In this document: one piece after another, positions 1 through 10,600 of the stretch
How positions within the stretch are numbered: position 1 is the first letter of the stretch
Layout of the letters: every line of letters begins with the position of its first letter
Origin: JAAAOZ01 sp964496595
GTDB lineage: Bacteria; Chloroflexota; Anaerolineae; B4-G1; SLSP01
NCBI GenBank assembly: GCA_964496595.1
Contig: CAZCAI010000005.1
Span: 1-64,000 of the forward strand
DNA: 64,000 nucleotides
Direction: 5' to 3'
Program-made: the position numbers and the translations under genes
The notes under the pieces: model-generated
Seen by the model: the letters and a program-made list of their open reading frames with translations, nothing else
Databases searched by the model: none
Told to the model about the DNA's origin: nothing

Positions 1-245
1 CCGGAGACGAAGAAGTCCTCGTTCTTGTCGATGTCGTCGACGTAGTCATCGGGGACGTCATCTTCGTGGAAGATGGCCTCGTTGGGGCATTCGGCGGCGC
101 AGGCGCCACACTCAATGCACAGTTCGGGGCTGATGTAGTAGTACGGCCACTCGTCATTTCCCTCGACGGTGTGGATCGCATCCACGGGGCAGACCACAAC
201 GCAGTCGCCGGCCCGCTCACAAAGACTGGTAATCACATAAGCCAT
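1..245 (-). CDS. Ferredoxin with two iron-sulfur cluster motifs (partial at the left edge)
   Basis: A small soluble electron carrier. Reading from the ATG at 243-245, the first cluster motif has C9, C15 and C19 followed by Pro, with Asp at 14. The second is a classic CxxCxxCxxxCP at C43, C46, C49 and C53. This fits the 7Fe/8Fe ferredoxins of Thermus and actinobacteria, in which the first site often holds a 3Fe-4S cluster; the acidic stretch after residue 60 also fits. At least 81 codons are present and no stop is reached before base 1, so the end is missing. A strong Shine-Dalgarno, CAGGAGGTT, lies just before the ATG. A promoter-like site at 330-357 suggests it is transcribed independently of the sensory block upstream. 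The redox partner cannot be told from this window. Confidence 0.93.
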   Translation of the reverse strand, partial: MAYVITSLCERAGDCVVVCPVDAIHTVEGNDEWPYYYISPELCIECGACAAECPNEAIFHEDDVPDDYVDDIDKNEDFFVS

Positions 246-329
246 GTTAAACCTCCTGTATATGAATTGAATTGGGTGTTAAAAAATGGGTGTAAGGATA
301 TTGGCATATCCTGTTGAACAATCTTTCTC

Positions 330-357
330 ATTCTACCCTGCCGGTAAAAAGTGTCAA
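330..357 (-). promoter_or_regulatory. Sigma70-like promoter for the ferredoxin gene
   Basis: On the minus strand a perfect TTGACA (352-357) is followed by a 16-base spacer and TAGAAT (330-335). The -35 box overlaps the TGA stop codon (354-356) of the giant hybrid kinase. The leader to the ferredoxin ATG would be about 80 bases. It contains a 7-bp stem (295-301 with 306-312) followed about 10 bases later by a T run, which is too loose to call a terminator. Confidence 0.6.
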
Positions 358-3300
358 GAGTCCTGCTCCGTCGCCGCTGCTGCCATCGACGCCCGGTGCT
401 TCGTCTCCGAGAAGCGATTTAGGGCGGTCTCGATATCGCGGAGCAGTTGCTCTTGATCGAAGATGCCTTTCTGCATCAGGAACTCGACGCCCTGCTGCAA
501 GCGCTCGTGCTCCTCGGCGGTCAACTCCTTGGCGGTGACCACGACGACGGGAATGTCGCGGGTCGCTTTGTTCGCTTTGAGATGCTCCAACACCGCGAAG
601 CCGTCCACCTCCGGCATCATCAGATCGAGCACGACGGCGCTGGGCGGGCGGGTGTGAATCTCGGCGATGGCTTCCGCGCCGCCCTGCGCCTCCCGGACCT
701 CGTAGCCGGCCTCGGAGAGCACGCGCGAGAGCAATTTCCGATCCGCCGGCTGGTCATCGACGACCAGCACATGCTGGCCATCCTCCAGGCCGGCTTCCAG
801 GCGGTCTAGCGTGTTCACCAACTCCTGCTCCATAATAGGCTTCATCAGATAATCGGCGACACCCATGCTCAAGCCCTTATCCGTGTCGCTGACGATGGAG
901 CAGACGATCAAGGGGATGTCGCGGGTCTCTGGATCATCTTTCAATTCCCCGATCAACGTCCAGCCATCCTTCTTGGGCATCAAAATATCCAGGGTGATGG
1001 CGTAGGGATGGAGGCGTTTAGCCTCTTCCACCACGCGCTCGCTCGAATTCAAGCCAAAGACGCGATACCCGCGCTTCTCTAAGTATCGGCGGAAGAGCGT
1101 GATCACAGTTTCATCATCATCGACGACCAAGACCGTGCGCTGCGGCGCTTGCTCCTCCGTCATCCGCCCTGGCGTCTCCGCTTCCTCCTCCGGCACAGCC
1201 TCCGGCCCGCCGATGGGCAAGGAGAAGTAGAAGGTCGATCCCTTCCCTACCGTGCTCTCCACCCAGATATCGCCGCCGTGCGCCTGGACGAACATCCGGC
1301 TGAGCGACATACCCAGGCCGGTGCCCTCATAGCGCCGCGTGGAGGAACTATCCACCTGCTTGAAGCGCTCGAATACATCCGCGATCTTCTCCGGCGGGAT
1401 GCCGATGCCGGTATCCTCGACGCTCAGAATGACCTGATAGTTATCATAGGTCGCTGCGACTTCGATGTAGCCTTCCTCGGTGAACTTGGCCGCGTTGGAG
1501 AGCAGGTTCAAGATCACCTGCCGGACGCGGCGCTCATCCGCGATAACCTGCGGCAAATCCTCCGGCAGATTCGACCGCAAATCGATATCCGGCTTACTTT
1601 TCACCAGCGCGCTCGCCGATGACATCACGCTCTTGACCGTCTTGTGGAGATCGACGTCCTCGAAGTTGAACTCCATCTTGCCGGCCTCAATCTTGGAGAT
1701 GTCCAAGATGTCATTGATCAAGCTGAGGAGGTGCTGGCCGCTGTCGTAGATGGCGGTGAGGTCGGTCTTCTGCATATCGGTGAGCGGGCCATCGATGCCT
1801 TTGAGGATCACGCGCGAGAAGCCGATGATGGAGTTGAGAGGCGTGCGCAACTCGTGCGACATATTGGCCAGGAACTCGCTCTTGAGCTGATCGACCTCCT
1901 TGAGCTTTTCCGCCGTGATCTGGGCCTGCTCGTAAAGCTGCGCCGTCTCCAGCGAGACGCTGATGTTGATCCCGGCGGTGCGGATGAAATCCAACTCCAT
2001 CTCATCAATGGGATCATGGCCCGCCTGCCGCCCGAAGACCAACACGCCCACCAGGCCCTCGCGCGTCTGCAAGGGGACGAAGACCGCTTCCTCAATCGGC
2101 TTCTCGAAATTGGCGACTTTTGGCAATCGAGCGTCCAGGCGCCTGGTAAAATCGATGTGGGTCATCTCTGGATGCTCAATGATATGATTAATCAACGGCG
2201 CCTCGTCGGGCGTGAAGGTGGGCGCATTCTCGCCGCCGAGGAGGAGCTTCCCGCCGGCGTCATACACCGCCGCCGGGCGAATCTCCGCCCCATTCCAATG
2301 CCAGATCATCACCGGCATCTCCTGACGCCGGGCGATGACCTCGCTCACCTCTTGGAAGAGCGTCTGGACTTCCAGGGAGCTGGAGGCGACTTGCAACACT
2401 TCGTTGAGGACGGCGCGCTGCTCCGCTTCGGCCTGCGTGGTCTCCACCAGGTTCAAGCTCTCTAAGGCGACGAAGGCCTGCCGGGTGACGTTCTCATAGA
2501 ATCGCAACTCGGCGTTGGAGAACTCGCGGGCCTTGCGATTGTGAATGATGATGGTGCCGTATTGCGCGCCACGAATTTCGTATTGGAACGCGGCCATAGC
2601 GCGCCACCCCATCTGCCGATAGATGTTGCGGGCAAATAGCCCCACGGTCGGGTCCTGAGTAGCATCGGAGGTGACGAATCGCTGTTCGATACGCAAGGTG
2701 TCGTAGAGGCGGCGGATCTTCTCGATGGGGTAGACGATGAGGGGCACATCCTCGCCGCTACGCGCCCAGGCGACCTCCGTCCGCAACTCGGTCGGATGAT
2801 CGGGCGGAACCAACAGCGCGGCGGTCACCACGTCCGGCTCTTCACGTTGGGAGATGCCGTCGACGGCGGCCTGGAGCACATCCTCCACCGTGCGCGCATC
2901 CGCCACGCGCTGCGCGATGTGATACAGGGTGCTGGTCTCTTCCAGCGAGTTCTGGGAGCGCTCGTAGAGGTTCGTGCTCTCGATGACGTTGGCCAATTGG
3001 TTAACCATCAACTGAAGCGTGGCGACATCATCCTCCGTGAAGGCGAAGCGCTGATCGCTCTGGATACTCATCGCGCCGATGACCTGGCCCCGGCTGATCA
3101 AGGGCAATGCTACCTCGGATTGGGTATCCGGCAGGAGCGGGTTATCGAAGCGCTCATCCTCAGCGCTCACATCCAGCGTGAGTTGATTCTCCATCGTACG
3201 AACACAACGGGCGAGGGTCGAATCGCCATCGACCAGGAGGCGGAAGCCCATCTGCTGCAACTTCTTACCGGCCTCGCCGGTGCCGGCCTCCAACACAGCC

Positions 3301-6300
3301 CACTGGCCTTCATCATCCAGGAGGAAGATGCCGGCATAGTAGAGATTGAAGCGATCTTTGAAGAAGTCCACGGCATTCAGCAGCAAATCCTCGCGCTCCA
3401 TAATGCCCGTGGTCAAGCTGGCCATCTCCACCGCCGACTCCAGCCGCTCGGCGCGATCCTGCGAGACTTGCAACAGTTGCCGGTTGGAGAGCACAACCGC
3501 CGCCTGCCCCGCAATCGTCCGGTAGATGCGCAACTCCTGTTCATTGGGGTCATACGGCTCCAAGAACCCCATCCGGAAGAGGCCCAATCTCTCGCCGCTG
3601 ACCAGCAGCGGCGTGACGACAATGGCGCGGATGTGCTGCTCGCGATAGTAATCCCGCACCTCGGCGGGCAGATCGCGCGCCGCCTCGATGTCGGGGCAGA
3701 CATAGATCGGCTCTGATCCCGCCAGGCGTAGCCCCGGCGCCTCCGCGACGGGAAGACGTTGGCCGACAATCCACGCGGAAAGCGCGGGGTGATTGCTCCG
3801 CGAGGCCACCACCTCGATCCAATCGTGCTCTGCGCCCGTGGCGGGATCCTGCACAAAGAGACCGATCTCGGCGCGCACGGCCTCTTGGAGGATGGTGTGC
3901 TCCAGGATAGCGCTCAACACCGCCTCATACGAGGTCGCCTTGGAAAGCGCGCTACTGGCCTGCGAAAGCACCTCGGCTTCACTCAGGGCGTTGCGCGTCT
4001 GGCGCAACAGGTTGGAGCGTTCAATCGCGGAGGCGATTTGCGCCGATGTTTGGCGCAGGATCGTCATCATCTCCTCGGCGGAGAAGGCGCCCGGCTCCTC
4101 GCTGTAGAGGTTGAGCGTACCCAGTGTACGGAAGCCTAACTTCAAGGGCAAAATCGCGCGCGACCTGAAACCCTCCGCCATTAACATCTCATCCTCGGGG
4201 AAGCGCTGTTGGCGAAGCAGATCATCGGCGATCCAGGGCTGACCCTCTTCGGCTACCGAGAGCGCGCCGGCCTGCTGGTCGATCCAATCCTTTTCGAAGA
4301 GGCTGCCATTTTCTCCCATCACATAGACCGACCGCTCGCGGGCGTTGTAGCCGATCAATTGCAGGGCCGCAACGGGGATGAAGGCGCTGAGTTGCTCGCG
4401 TAATTCCCTCTGAGAAGCCACGACGTCGTCGACGGAGTTTAAGAACGCCGCGACTTCCTGCAAGAATTGCATCTCCTCCGCGCGGCGCTGCGTTTCGGTC
4501 AAGGCGCGCTGCGATTGATCGTAGAGCACGCGATTTTCCAGCGCCAAGGAGATCTGCTCGCGCACGGATTCCAAGATCGCCATATCATCATCCGACCACG
4601 AGCGGGCGGAGGGTTCCTCGAAGCTCAACACCCCTACCGTCTCGCCGCGCATATCGATGGGCGTCAGCAACGCCGCGCCATCGCCGCCCTCTTTACTATC
4701 GCGGGCGACGAGTTGGCCGTCCCACACTTCTGGCGGCGCGGAGAAGCTCGCCGCCTCCGATGGGGCGAGGGGCGTCACCTGATTCAGATCGTAGCGGAAG
4801 CCCAACGCCTGCTCACGCTCGGCGTAATCCATCCACGATTCCACGGCCTGGCGCTGCTGGATGCGCTGCAACTCCTCCAGGCGCGCCTGCGAGGCCGCAA
4901 AGAGCCGCGCGTTGATGATCGCGGTGGCTAACTGATCGGCCATCGTCTCCAAGATGGTAAGATCGACTTCGGAGAAGCGAGCTACTTTGGAGGATTGAAT
5001 GGTCATCGCGCCCAGCACCTCACCACGGCTTTTGAGCGGCAACGCGATCTCGGCGCGGGTCTCCGGCAGCAGCGGGTTGACGAAGCGTACGGCCTCTTCG
5101 ACGGCCTTGGGGATTTGGGGCGCGCCTTGCGCCACGCACTGCCCGATCATCGATTCGCCGCCCACGTCGAATTTATGGCCCTGCTCCAACATCTTGCGCC
5201 CGGCCTCGCCCGTCCCGGCCCGCAGTACAACCCAGCGCTCGGACTCATCCACCAGGAAGACGCCGGTGTAGTAAAGGTCAAAGCGATTCTTAATGAGATC
5301 GACGGTCTGGGAGAGCAATTCGTCCAGATCCAACAGGGAGGAGACGGCCTGGGAGACCTCGGCGACGGTCGCCAACTGCGTGGCCCGGCGCTCGTTCTCG
5401 AAGCGCGCGCGTTCCGCCGCCAGGTAGGCGCGCCGCCGGGCGACCAGGGCCGCCGTGGGGCGCACCAGCCGGCGCAGGATGAACGTCTCGTGCTCGTCGA
5501 ACTCGCGCGGCTCCGGCCAGGCCAACGATACCACCCCGATCAACTGTCCGGCGCTCCGCAATAGAATGCTGACGAGCGCCTGGATATGATAGCGCTCCTT
5601 TAGTGTCTTTAAAGCCTCTTCCTCAATCTCCACCTTATTAATGTCAGGGATGAATTGCACCTGCGTGCTGGCTTTTTTCCACATCTCAAAGAGAGGCAAG
5701 CCCTCATGCCGAACCGGGCTATCTAATACCAGATCTTGGGGCTGGATGGCGCCATTCTCCCATATCGCGACCGCCTCCCCAACGACGCCCTCTTCCGGAT
5801 CCTCGTCGAGGTAAGAGAGGCGCGCCCGCATCTCAGGGCCGGCATCGATGGCGTTGACCACAGCGACTAAGATCTCCTCCTCGGTGTTCGCCTCGGAGAG
5901 GGCGGACTCGACCGCCGATAGCTCCTCCAGTTGCTCCGCCCGCCGCTGAGACTCCTCGACCAGCAGGATGTTTTCCATACTGACGGCCACCTGATCGGCC
6001 AGCGCGCGGGAGAACATCCGCACCGAGCGATCCGACACCTCGGTCTCCGTCAGGAGTCTGACGCTGCTGAAGGAGAAAAAGCCAATCAACCGGCCACGCG
6101 CGAGCAGGCCGGTCGTGAAGGCGCTGCGATGGCTACGTTTTCGCATAGACGCCCGCTCACGATCTGGAATATCCGCCTGGTCGTCCTCCACATCGGAGAA
6201 GATGATGAAGCCCTCCGGGTCCTCCAACAACGGATCGATACCCCGTGGCAAAACATCAGAATGCATAACGTAGGCGACGTCGCCATCAGGCTGAAATGTG

Positions 6301-7544
6301 ACGCTGTGCACATTCATTTTGACCGGGCGTTGCTCCTCCCACTGAGAGATCAACTGAATGGATACGCCGCTCAGCTCCACGAATTCCACGGTGAAGAGAA
6401 TGCCTTTGAGAATATCCGCAATCGATTGGGCCTCGCCGACCGCACGCGAGGTAAGATAGAGCGTCTCGGTCTCGGAGAGCGCCGACTGAGATTGATCGAA
6501 CAGCTCGGCGTTCTGGATGGCCGTGGCGATCTGATCGGCCAGCGTTTGCAAAATCTCGATATCCTTCTTGGAGAAAGCGTTGATCCGCTCAGATTGAATC
6601 GTCATCGCGCCGATAACATCTCCGCGGCTGACGAGCGGCAACGCCATCTCCGAGCGGGTCTTGGGCAGGACGGGGTTTTCGAAGCGCTGCGCCTCTTTGC
6701 CGACGTCCAGGGCGATACGCGGCGTGGCATCCGCCACAGAGCTTCCGATCATCGAATCGCCGCCGATTTTCAGCTTATGGCCTTGATCCAACATCGTCTG
6801 GCCTGCCTCGCCCGTGCCCGCGCGCAGTTTGGCCCATTGGCGCTCCGCATCCACCAGAAAGATGCCGGCGTAGTAGAGATCAAAGCTCTCTCGAATCAAT
6901 TCCACCGCCCGGGGCAACAGTTCATCGATGCTGAGAATGGAGGAAGCCGCCCGAGAAATCTCCGCGACCGTCTCCAGGCTGGCGGCCCGATGATGCAATT
7001 GCTCCAGCAACCGCGCATTGTAGATCGCTACCGCCGCCTGATCGGACATCTTCTCCGCCACGGCGACGTCCTCCTCGGTGAAGTCCGGCTGATCCAGGCG
7101 GTTGATGATCGACAAGAAACCGTAATAATCATCTTGATAGATCAAGGGCGTGATGATAATACTACCAGCGCCAAATTCGACACGCTTTTTCTGAACCTCA
7201 GGACTCTCTCGGGGGTCCGGCATCATCGATTTGGGCGAGTAGACCGTCTCTTGATGCGCCAACGCCCAACCGCTCAACCCGGCGTTCAGCTCGTCGAAAT
7301 CCACCGGGGCCAATGGGGTGGATTCTGGGCCGCCCTTGACCGCGTGGGTGACGATCTCGCGCTCCATATCAACGACGTACAACACCACGCGATCCGCATC
7401 CAGCGCCTTGGCAATGCTATCCACCGCCGATTGCAGTGTTGAGGCGAGATCCTCGAAGCGGATCAAGGACAGGGCCGTCTCGTACAACAATTCCAACTCG
7501 GCCATTGCATCCGCTTGTTTCCTATGCATTATTTTCTCACTCAT
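354..7544 (-). CDS. Giant multi-GAF hybrid histidine kinase with two receiver domains
   Basis: A 2396-residue soluble signalling protein; no membrane helix or signal peptide is visible. About eleven GAF-like domains fill residues 30-1865. Three of them (near 190-350, 725-885 and 1368-1525) are the FDLYY/AGTGEAG type shared with the neighbouring receptors, and one (about 890-1025) is the shortened form with the W...GFRYD lead-in. A coiled segment then leads to a HisKA domain (SHELRTP, H1897), an ATPase domain (N box near 2014, then DTGIGIPP and GTGLG), and two receivers with phospho-acceptors D2186 and D2307. In the second receiver the usual Lys-Pro reads QKG. It is the last gene of the block and the only member with phosphorelay receivers, so it is the likely collector of signals. 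The ATG at 7544 has an AAAGGTGG site upstream. It lacks the C-terminal tail found on the receptors. Confidence 0.95.
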   Translation of the reverse strand: MSEKIMHRKQADAMAELELLYETALSLIRFEDLASTLQSAVDSIAKALDADRVVLYVVDMEREIVTHAVKGGPESTPLAPVDFDELNAGLSGWALAHQETVYSPKSMMPDPRESPEVQKKRVEFGAGSIIITPLIYQDDYYGFLSIINRLDQPDFTEEDVAVAEKMSDQAAVAIYNARLLEQLHHRAASLETVAEISRAASSILSIDELLPRAVELIRESFDLYYAGIFLVDAERQWAKLRAGTGEAGQTMLDQGHKLKIGGDSMIGSSVADATPRIALDVGKEAQRFENPVLPKTRSEMALPLVSRGDVIGAMTIQSERINAFSKKDIEILQTLADQIATAIQNAELFDQSQSALSETETLYLTSRAVGEAQSIADILKGILFTVEFVELSGVSIQLISQWEEQRPVKMNVHSVTFQPDGDVAYVMHSDVLPRGIDPLLEDPEGFIIFSDVEDDQADIPDRERASMRKRSHRSAFTTGLLARGRLIGFFSFSSVRLLTETEVSDRSVRMFSRALADQVAVSMENILLVEESQRRAEQLEELSAVESALSEANTEEEILVAVVNAIDAGPEMRARLSYLDEDPEEGVVGEAVAIWENGAIQPQDLVLDSPVRHEGLPLFEMWKKASTQVQFIPDINKVEIEEEALKTLKERYHIQALVSILLRSAGQLIGVVSLAWPEPREFDEHETFILRRLVRPTAALVARRRAYLAAERARFENERRATQLATVAEVSQAVSSLLDLDELLSQTVDLIKNRFDLYYTGVFLVDESERWVVLRAGTGEAGRKMLEQGHKFDVGGESMIGQCVAQGAPQIPKAVEEAVRFVNPLLPETRAEIALPLKSRGEVLGAMTIQSSKVARFSEVDLTILETMADQLATAIINARLFAASQARLEELQRIQQRQAVESWMDYAEREQALGFRYDLNQVTPLAPSEAASFSAPPEVWDGQLVARDSKEGGDGAALLTPIDMRGETVGVLSFEEPSARSWSDDDMAILESVREQISLALENRVLYDQSQRALTETQRRAEEMQFLQEVAAFLNSVDDVVASQRELREQLSAFIPVAALQLIGYNARERSVYVMGENGSLFEKDWIDQQAGALSVAEEGQPWIADDLLRQQRFPEDEMLMAEGFRSRAILPLKLGFRTLGTLNLYSEEPGAFSAEEMMTILRQTSAQIASAIERSNLLRQTRNALSEAEVLSQASSALSKATSYEAVLSAILEHTILQEAVRAEIGLFVQDPATGAEHDWIEVVASRSNHPALSAWIVGQRLPVAEAPGLRLAGSEPIYVCPDIEAARDLPAEVRDYYREQHIRAIVVTPLLVSGERLGLFRMGFLEPYDPNEQELRIYRTIAGQAAVVLSNRQLLQVSQDRAERLESAVEMASLTTGIMEREDLLLNAVDFFKDRFNLYYAGIFLLDDEGQWAVLEAGTGEAGKKLQQMGFRLLVDGDSTLARCVRTMENQLTLDVSAEDERFDNPLLPDTQSEVALPLISRGQVIGAMSIQSDQRFAFTEDDVATLQLMVNQLANVIESTNLYERSQNSLEETSTLYHIAQRVADARTVEDVLQAAVDGISQREEPDVVTAALLVPPDHPTELRTEVAWARSGEDVPLIVYPIEKIRRLYDTLRIEQRFVTSDATQDPTVGLFARNIYRQMGWRAMAAFQYEIRGAQYGTIIIHNRKAREFSNAELRFYENVTRQAFVALESLNLVETTQAEAEQRAVLNEVLQVASSSLEVQTLFQEVSEVIARRQEMPVMIWHWNGAEIRPAAVYDAGGKLLLGGENAPTFTPDEAPLINHIIEHPEMTHIDFTRRLDARLPKVANFEKPIEEAVFVPLQTREGLVGVLVFGRQAGHDPIDEMELDFIRTAGINISVSLETAQLYEQAQITAEKLKEVDQLKSEFLANMSHELRTPLNSIIGFSRVILKGIDGPLTDMQKTDLTAIYDSGQHLLSLINDILDISKIEAGKMEFNFEDVDLHKTVKSVMSSASALVKSKPDIDLRSNLPEDLPQVIADERRVRQVILNLLSNAAKFTEEGYIEVAATYDNYQVILSVEDTGIGIPPEKIADVFERFKQVDSSSTRRYEGTGLGMSLSRMFVQAHGGDIWVESTVGKGSTFYFSLPIGGPEAVPEEEAETPGRMTEEQAPQRTVLVVDDDETVITLFRRYLEKRGYRVFGLNSSERVVEEAKRLHPYAITLDILMPKKDGWTLIGELKDDPETRDIPLIVCSIVSDTDKGLSMGVADYLMKPIMEQELVNTLDRLEAGLEDGQHVLVVDDQPADRKLLSRVLSEAGYEVREAQGGAEAIAEIHTRPPSAVVLDLMMPEVDGFAVLEHLKANKATRDIPVVVVTAKELTAEEHERLQQGVEFLMQKGIFDQEQLLRDIETALNRFSETKHRASMAAAATEQDS

Positions 7545-7627
7545 GATTATCCACCTTTGACCACCTTACCACAGAACGCCCGCTCCATCCATTAGTCTGT
7601 CCCACGCTATCCAATATCAACCGCAAT

Positions 7628-10600
7628 CTACTCCTCATCCTCTGAGGACGTCAATGACGATGGTTGTTCTATTTGCTCGCGCAACTGCGCCGGCGGGCGG
7701 AAGTGGACGACGTTACGCGGGGTGCCCAGCGCGCGGCCCAACTCTCGCACGGCCGTCTGGAGTACGCCCTGCACATCGGGCGCCGCCTGGATGCTCTCGG
7801 TGATTTCGCGGATCATGCGCTCGCGGCGCGCCCGCGCCTCGATGGTACGGAGCTGCCGGAGGTTCTGGATCGCGACCGCCGCCTGACCGCTCAAGCTCAC
7901 CAGGCGCCGCACGGCAGAGGCCGGGAAATCATGCGCTTCTGGATAGATCGCGTTGACGTAGCCAATCCATTGGCGCCCGGCGACCAGCGGGACGAAGATG
8001 GTGCTGACAGCGCCATAGCGTTCCGCATAGAGATGACGCGCCGCCGGATCCAAGCGATCATCCTTTCTCACATCCTCGACAATGATGGGGCGATCCGGTC
8101 GCAAGATGTCTTTAGCCGAGGGGAACGCCTGGAGGGGGTAACGGTCGCTGACGGCTTCCGGCGGCAGTTGCGTCCAGCGCGCCAAAACGTAGATCCACGT
8201 TGGCAGCTCCTCCTCCGTCCACGGGAGATCGAAGTAGTTGATGGAGATGTTGGAACTATCTTCGCCGACGATGGTGTACTCGCGCAACACCCCTAAGATG
8301 CCATCGTAGGTCTGCACCAGGTTCAGCTCCGCGCTGGCCTCATAGAGCGTCTCCTGCTCCGCCAGAGCGCCTCGGACCCGCCGCAGCAGGTGCTCGCGGG
8401 CCAGGGTGTTGGAGATGGCAGCCGAGGCGGTTTGCAATGCCGTAATCTCTTCGGCGCCGAGTAAGATAGATTCTTTTATCCCGGCCAAAGCTACCATGCC
8501 GGGCGCGCGCCCCTCGACGGGGACGGCCAGGCTCAAGAGTGATTTCATTCCCAGAGAGGACAATAATCGTTGCTCAGCGGGCGGGAATTCCTCGGTCCGC
8601 CCCTGCACGTAGCCCTCATCGCGCAACTGCTCCAGCAAATAGGGGAACGTCGTCACATTCAACGTCCGGCCACGCTCGATGGCGCTCATCTCCACATCCT
8701 CCGAGATGCGCGCCATCTCGGCTAAGCGCCACAGCATCTCCTCTTCGATTTCGATGCTTTCGGCGTAGAAGACCAAATCAACGTCGGCGGCCTCGCCCAG
8801 CAAACGCAGCACCTGATCCATCGCAGCCGAGCCGTCCTGCGTGAGGAGCGTGACCGCTTCGGAGGTGTTGGTGCGATACAGGGCTTGCCGCTCGACGACG
8901 GACAGCGCTTGCTCCGTCTTATCAAACTGCAACGCATTTTGGATCGCGGCCGAGACCTGGGAGGCAAAGAACTCCAGCAATTGCCGGTCATCCTCATCGA
9001 ATTGCCCAATGGATTCGCCATCTAAGTAGAAGACGCCCACCGCCTCCTCACCGATCTGCAAGGGGACGGCGACCATGGAGAAGAAGGAGGCCGCGATCGC
9101 TTCCGTGTGGCTGGGGCCGCTATGTCGCTGGCGATCTCGAATGAGAACACTTTCCCGCGATTCTAGAATCTCCTCGGTTAACCCATCATCGCCTGGCGAA
9201 CGCACCGGGAAGCGCTCCAGCACGGCCGGCGAAGCGACGCTATGGCCAACCAGATAGCCCTCGGCGTCAGGATTTCTGAAGAAGATGACGGCCCGTCCGG
9301 CATCGAAGACGTTGCGCGCGACCCGCGCCGCCCGCATCAGCAACTCCTCAACATCCGATACAGTGATCAGTTCGACGCCAGCGTTGTAGAGTTGCCCCAG
9401 CGCATCGACCCGGCGCTTCGTAGCCGCCGTGAGGTTGAGGTTCTCGATGACGACGGCGATCTGGCTGGCCAGGTTCTGAGCCAGCTCTCGGATATCGGGG
9501 TCTAAGGGCGAATCGCCCAAACGCTGGATCATCGCGATAAAGCCGCTATGCACGCCAGCGCTGCGCAGCGGGACGTAGAGCACCTGATCGAAATTATAGC
9601 TTGTCAAAAAGCGGCGCGTCTGCTCGTCCGTCGAGACGGTGGAGACTCCCCCTAACAGCGGCGCCATTGGCCCCAACTCAGCGCGCGTCAATCCCCGGAA
9701 GAAGATATAGTGCTCCTCAGAGAGGGGGAATTCCTCCCGGAAGAGAGCTAGCTCATTGCCTTCTGGATCTAGCACGGCGTAAGGATGGACGAAGGGCAGG
9801 TCGGGATAGGGGAAGGTGAAGACGACGACGGCCAAATCCAGGCCATGGGCCAACACTCGCGCAATCTGTAACAACACTTGATCGGAAGGAATATCGGGGG
9901 AGGCGGCTACCTGCAACACCCGGCTGATCAAGAGTTGTTGATCAGCCGTGCGTTGAGATTCTTCAAAGAGGCGCGCGGTCTCCAGGGTCGAGGCGACCTG
10001 CTCACTGACCGAAGCGACCAACGCCTTCTCTTCCTCCGTCCATACGCGCTGGGAGTCCGCCAGGCTCACGTAGCCCAACACCCGCTGCCCTAAGCGCATC
10101 TCTTCCATCATCACGGGCGTGGCGCCATCCTTCATCATGGCATTGGATGTCTGGCCGGTGCGCAACTCTTCCGGCACGGGAAAGGGCGGGACCGGACTGA
10201 CGTCCACGCGGTCATACTCGTAGGCCAGGGGGCGCAGGCGAGCGGCCACACGCGCCCATCCTTGGCGACTATAATCGGCTTGAATTTCTTGCAGCTCCTC
10301 GAGGGCGCCCTCCATCGCCTGCATCAAGCGGGCATTGTGCAACGCAATGGCGATCTGATCGGCCAGAAGTTGCAAGATGCTGATGTCCTCATCGGTGAAG
10401 GCGTGTTCTTTTTCGCTCTGCACATCCAACACGCCGATGACTTCATCCTCCATCGCCAGGGGTAGGGCCATCTCCGAGCGCGTCATCGGCAGATCGGGAT
10501 TATTGAACCATTCCGCATCGGCCCCGACATCGAAGGCGATACGGGGCTGTCCCGTATCGGCGACGAAGCCCACGATGCCCACCTCGCCCACGCGGAGGCG

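Noticed and set aside
5931..7442. Plus-strand open frame of 503 codons inside the giant kinase
   Set aside because: It lies opposite a well-supported multi-GAF gene, has no ribosome site and its translation shows no recognisable domain; it is a GC-driven shadow.
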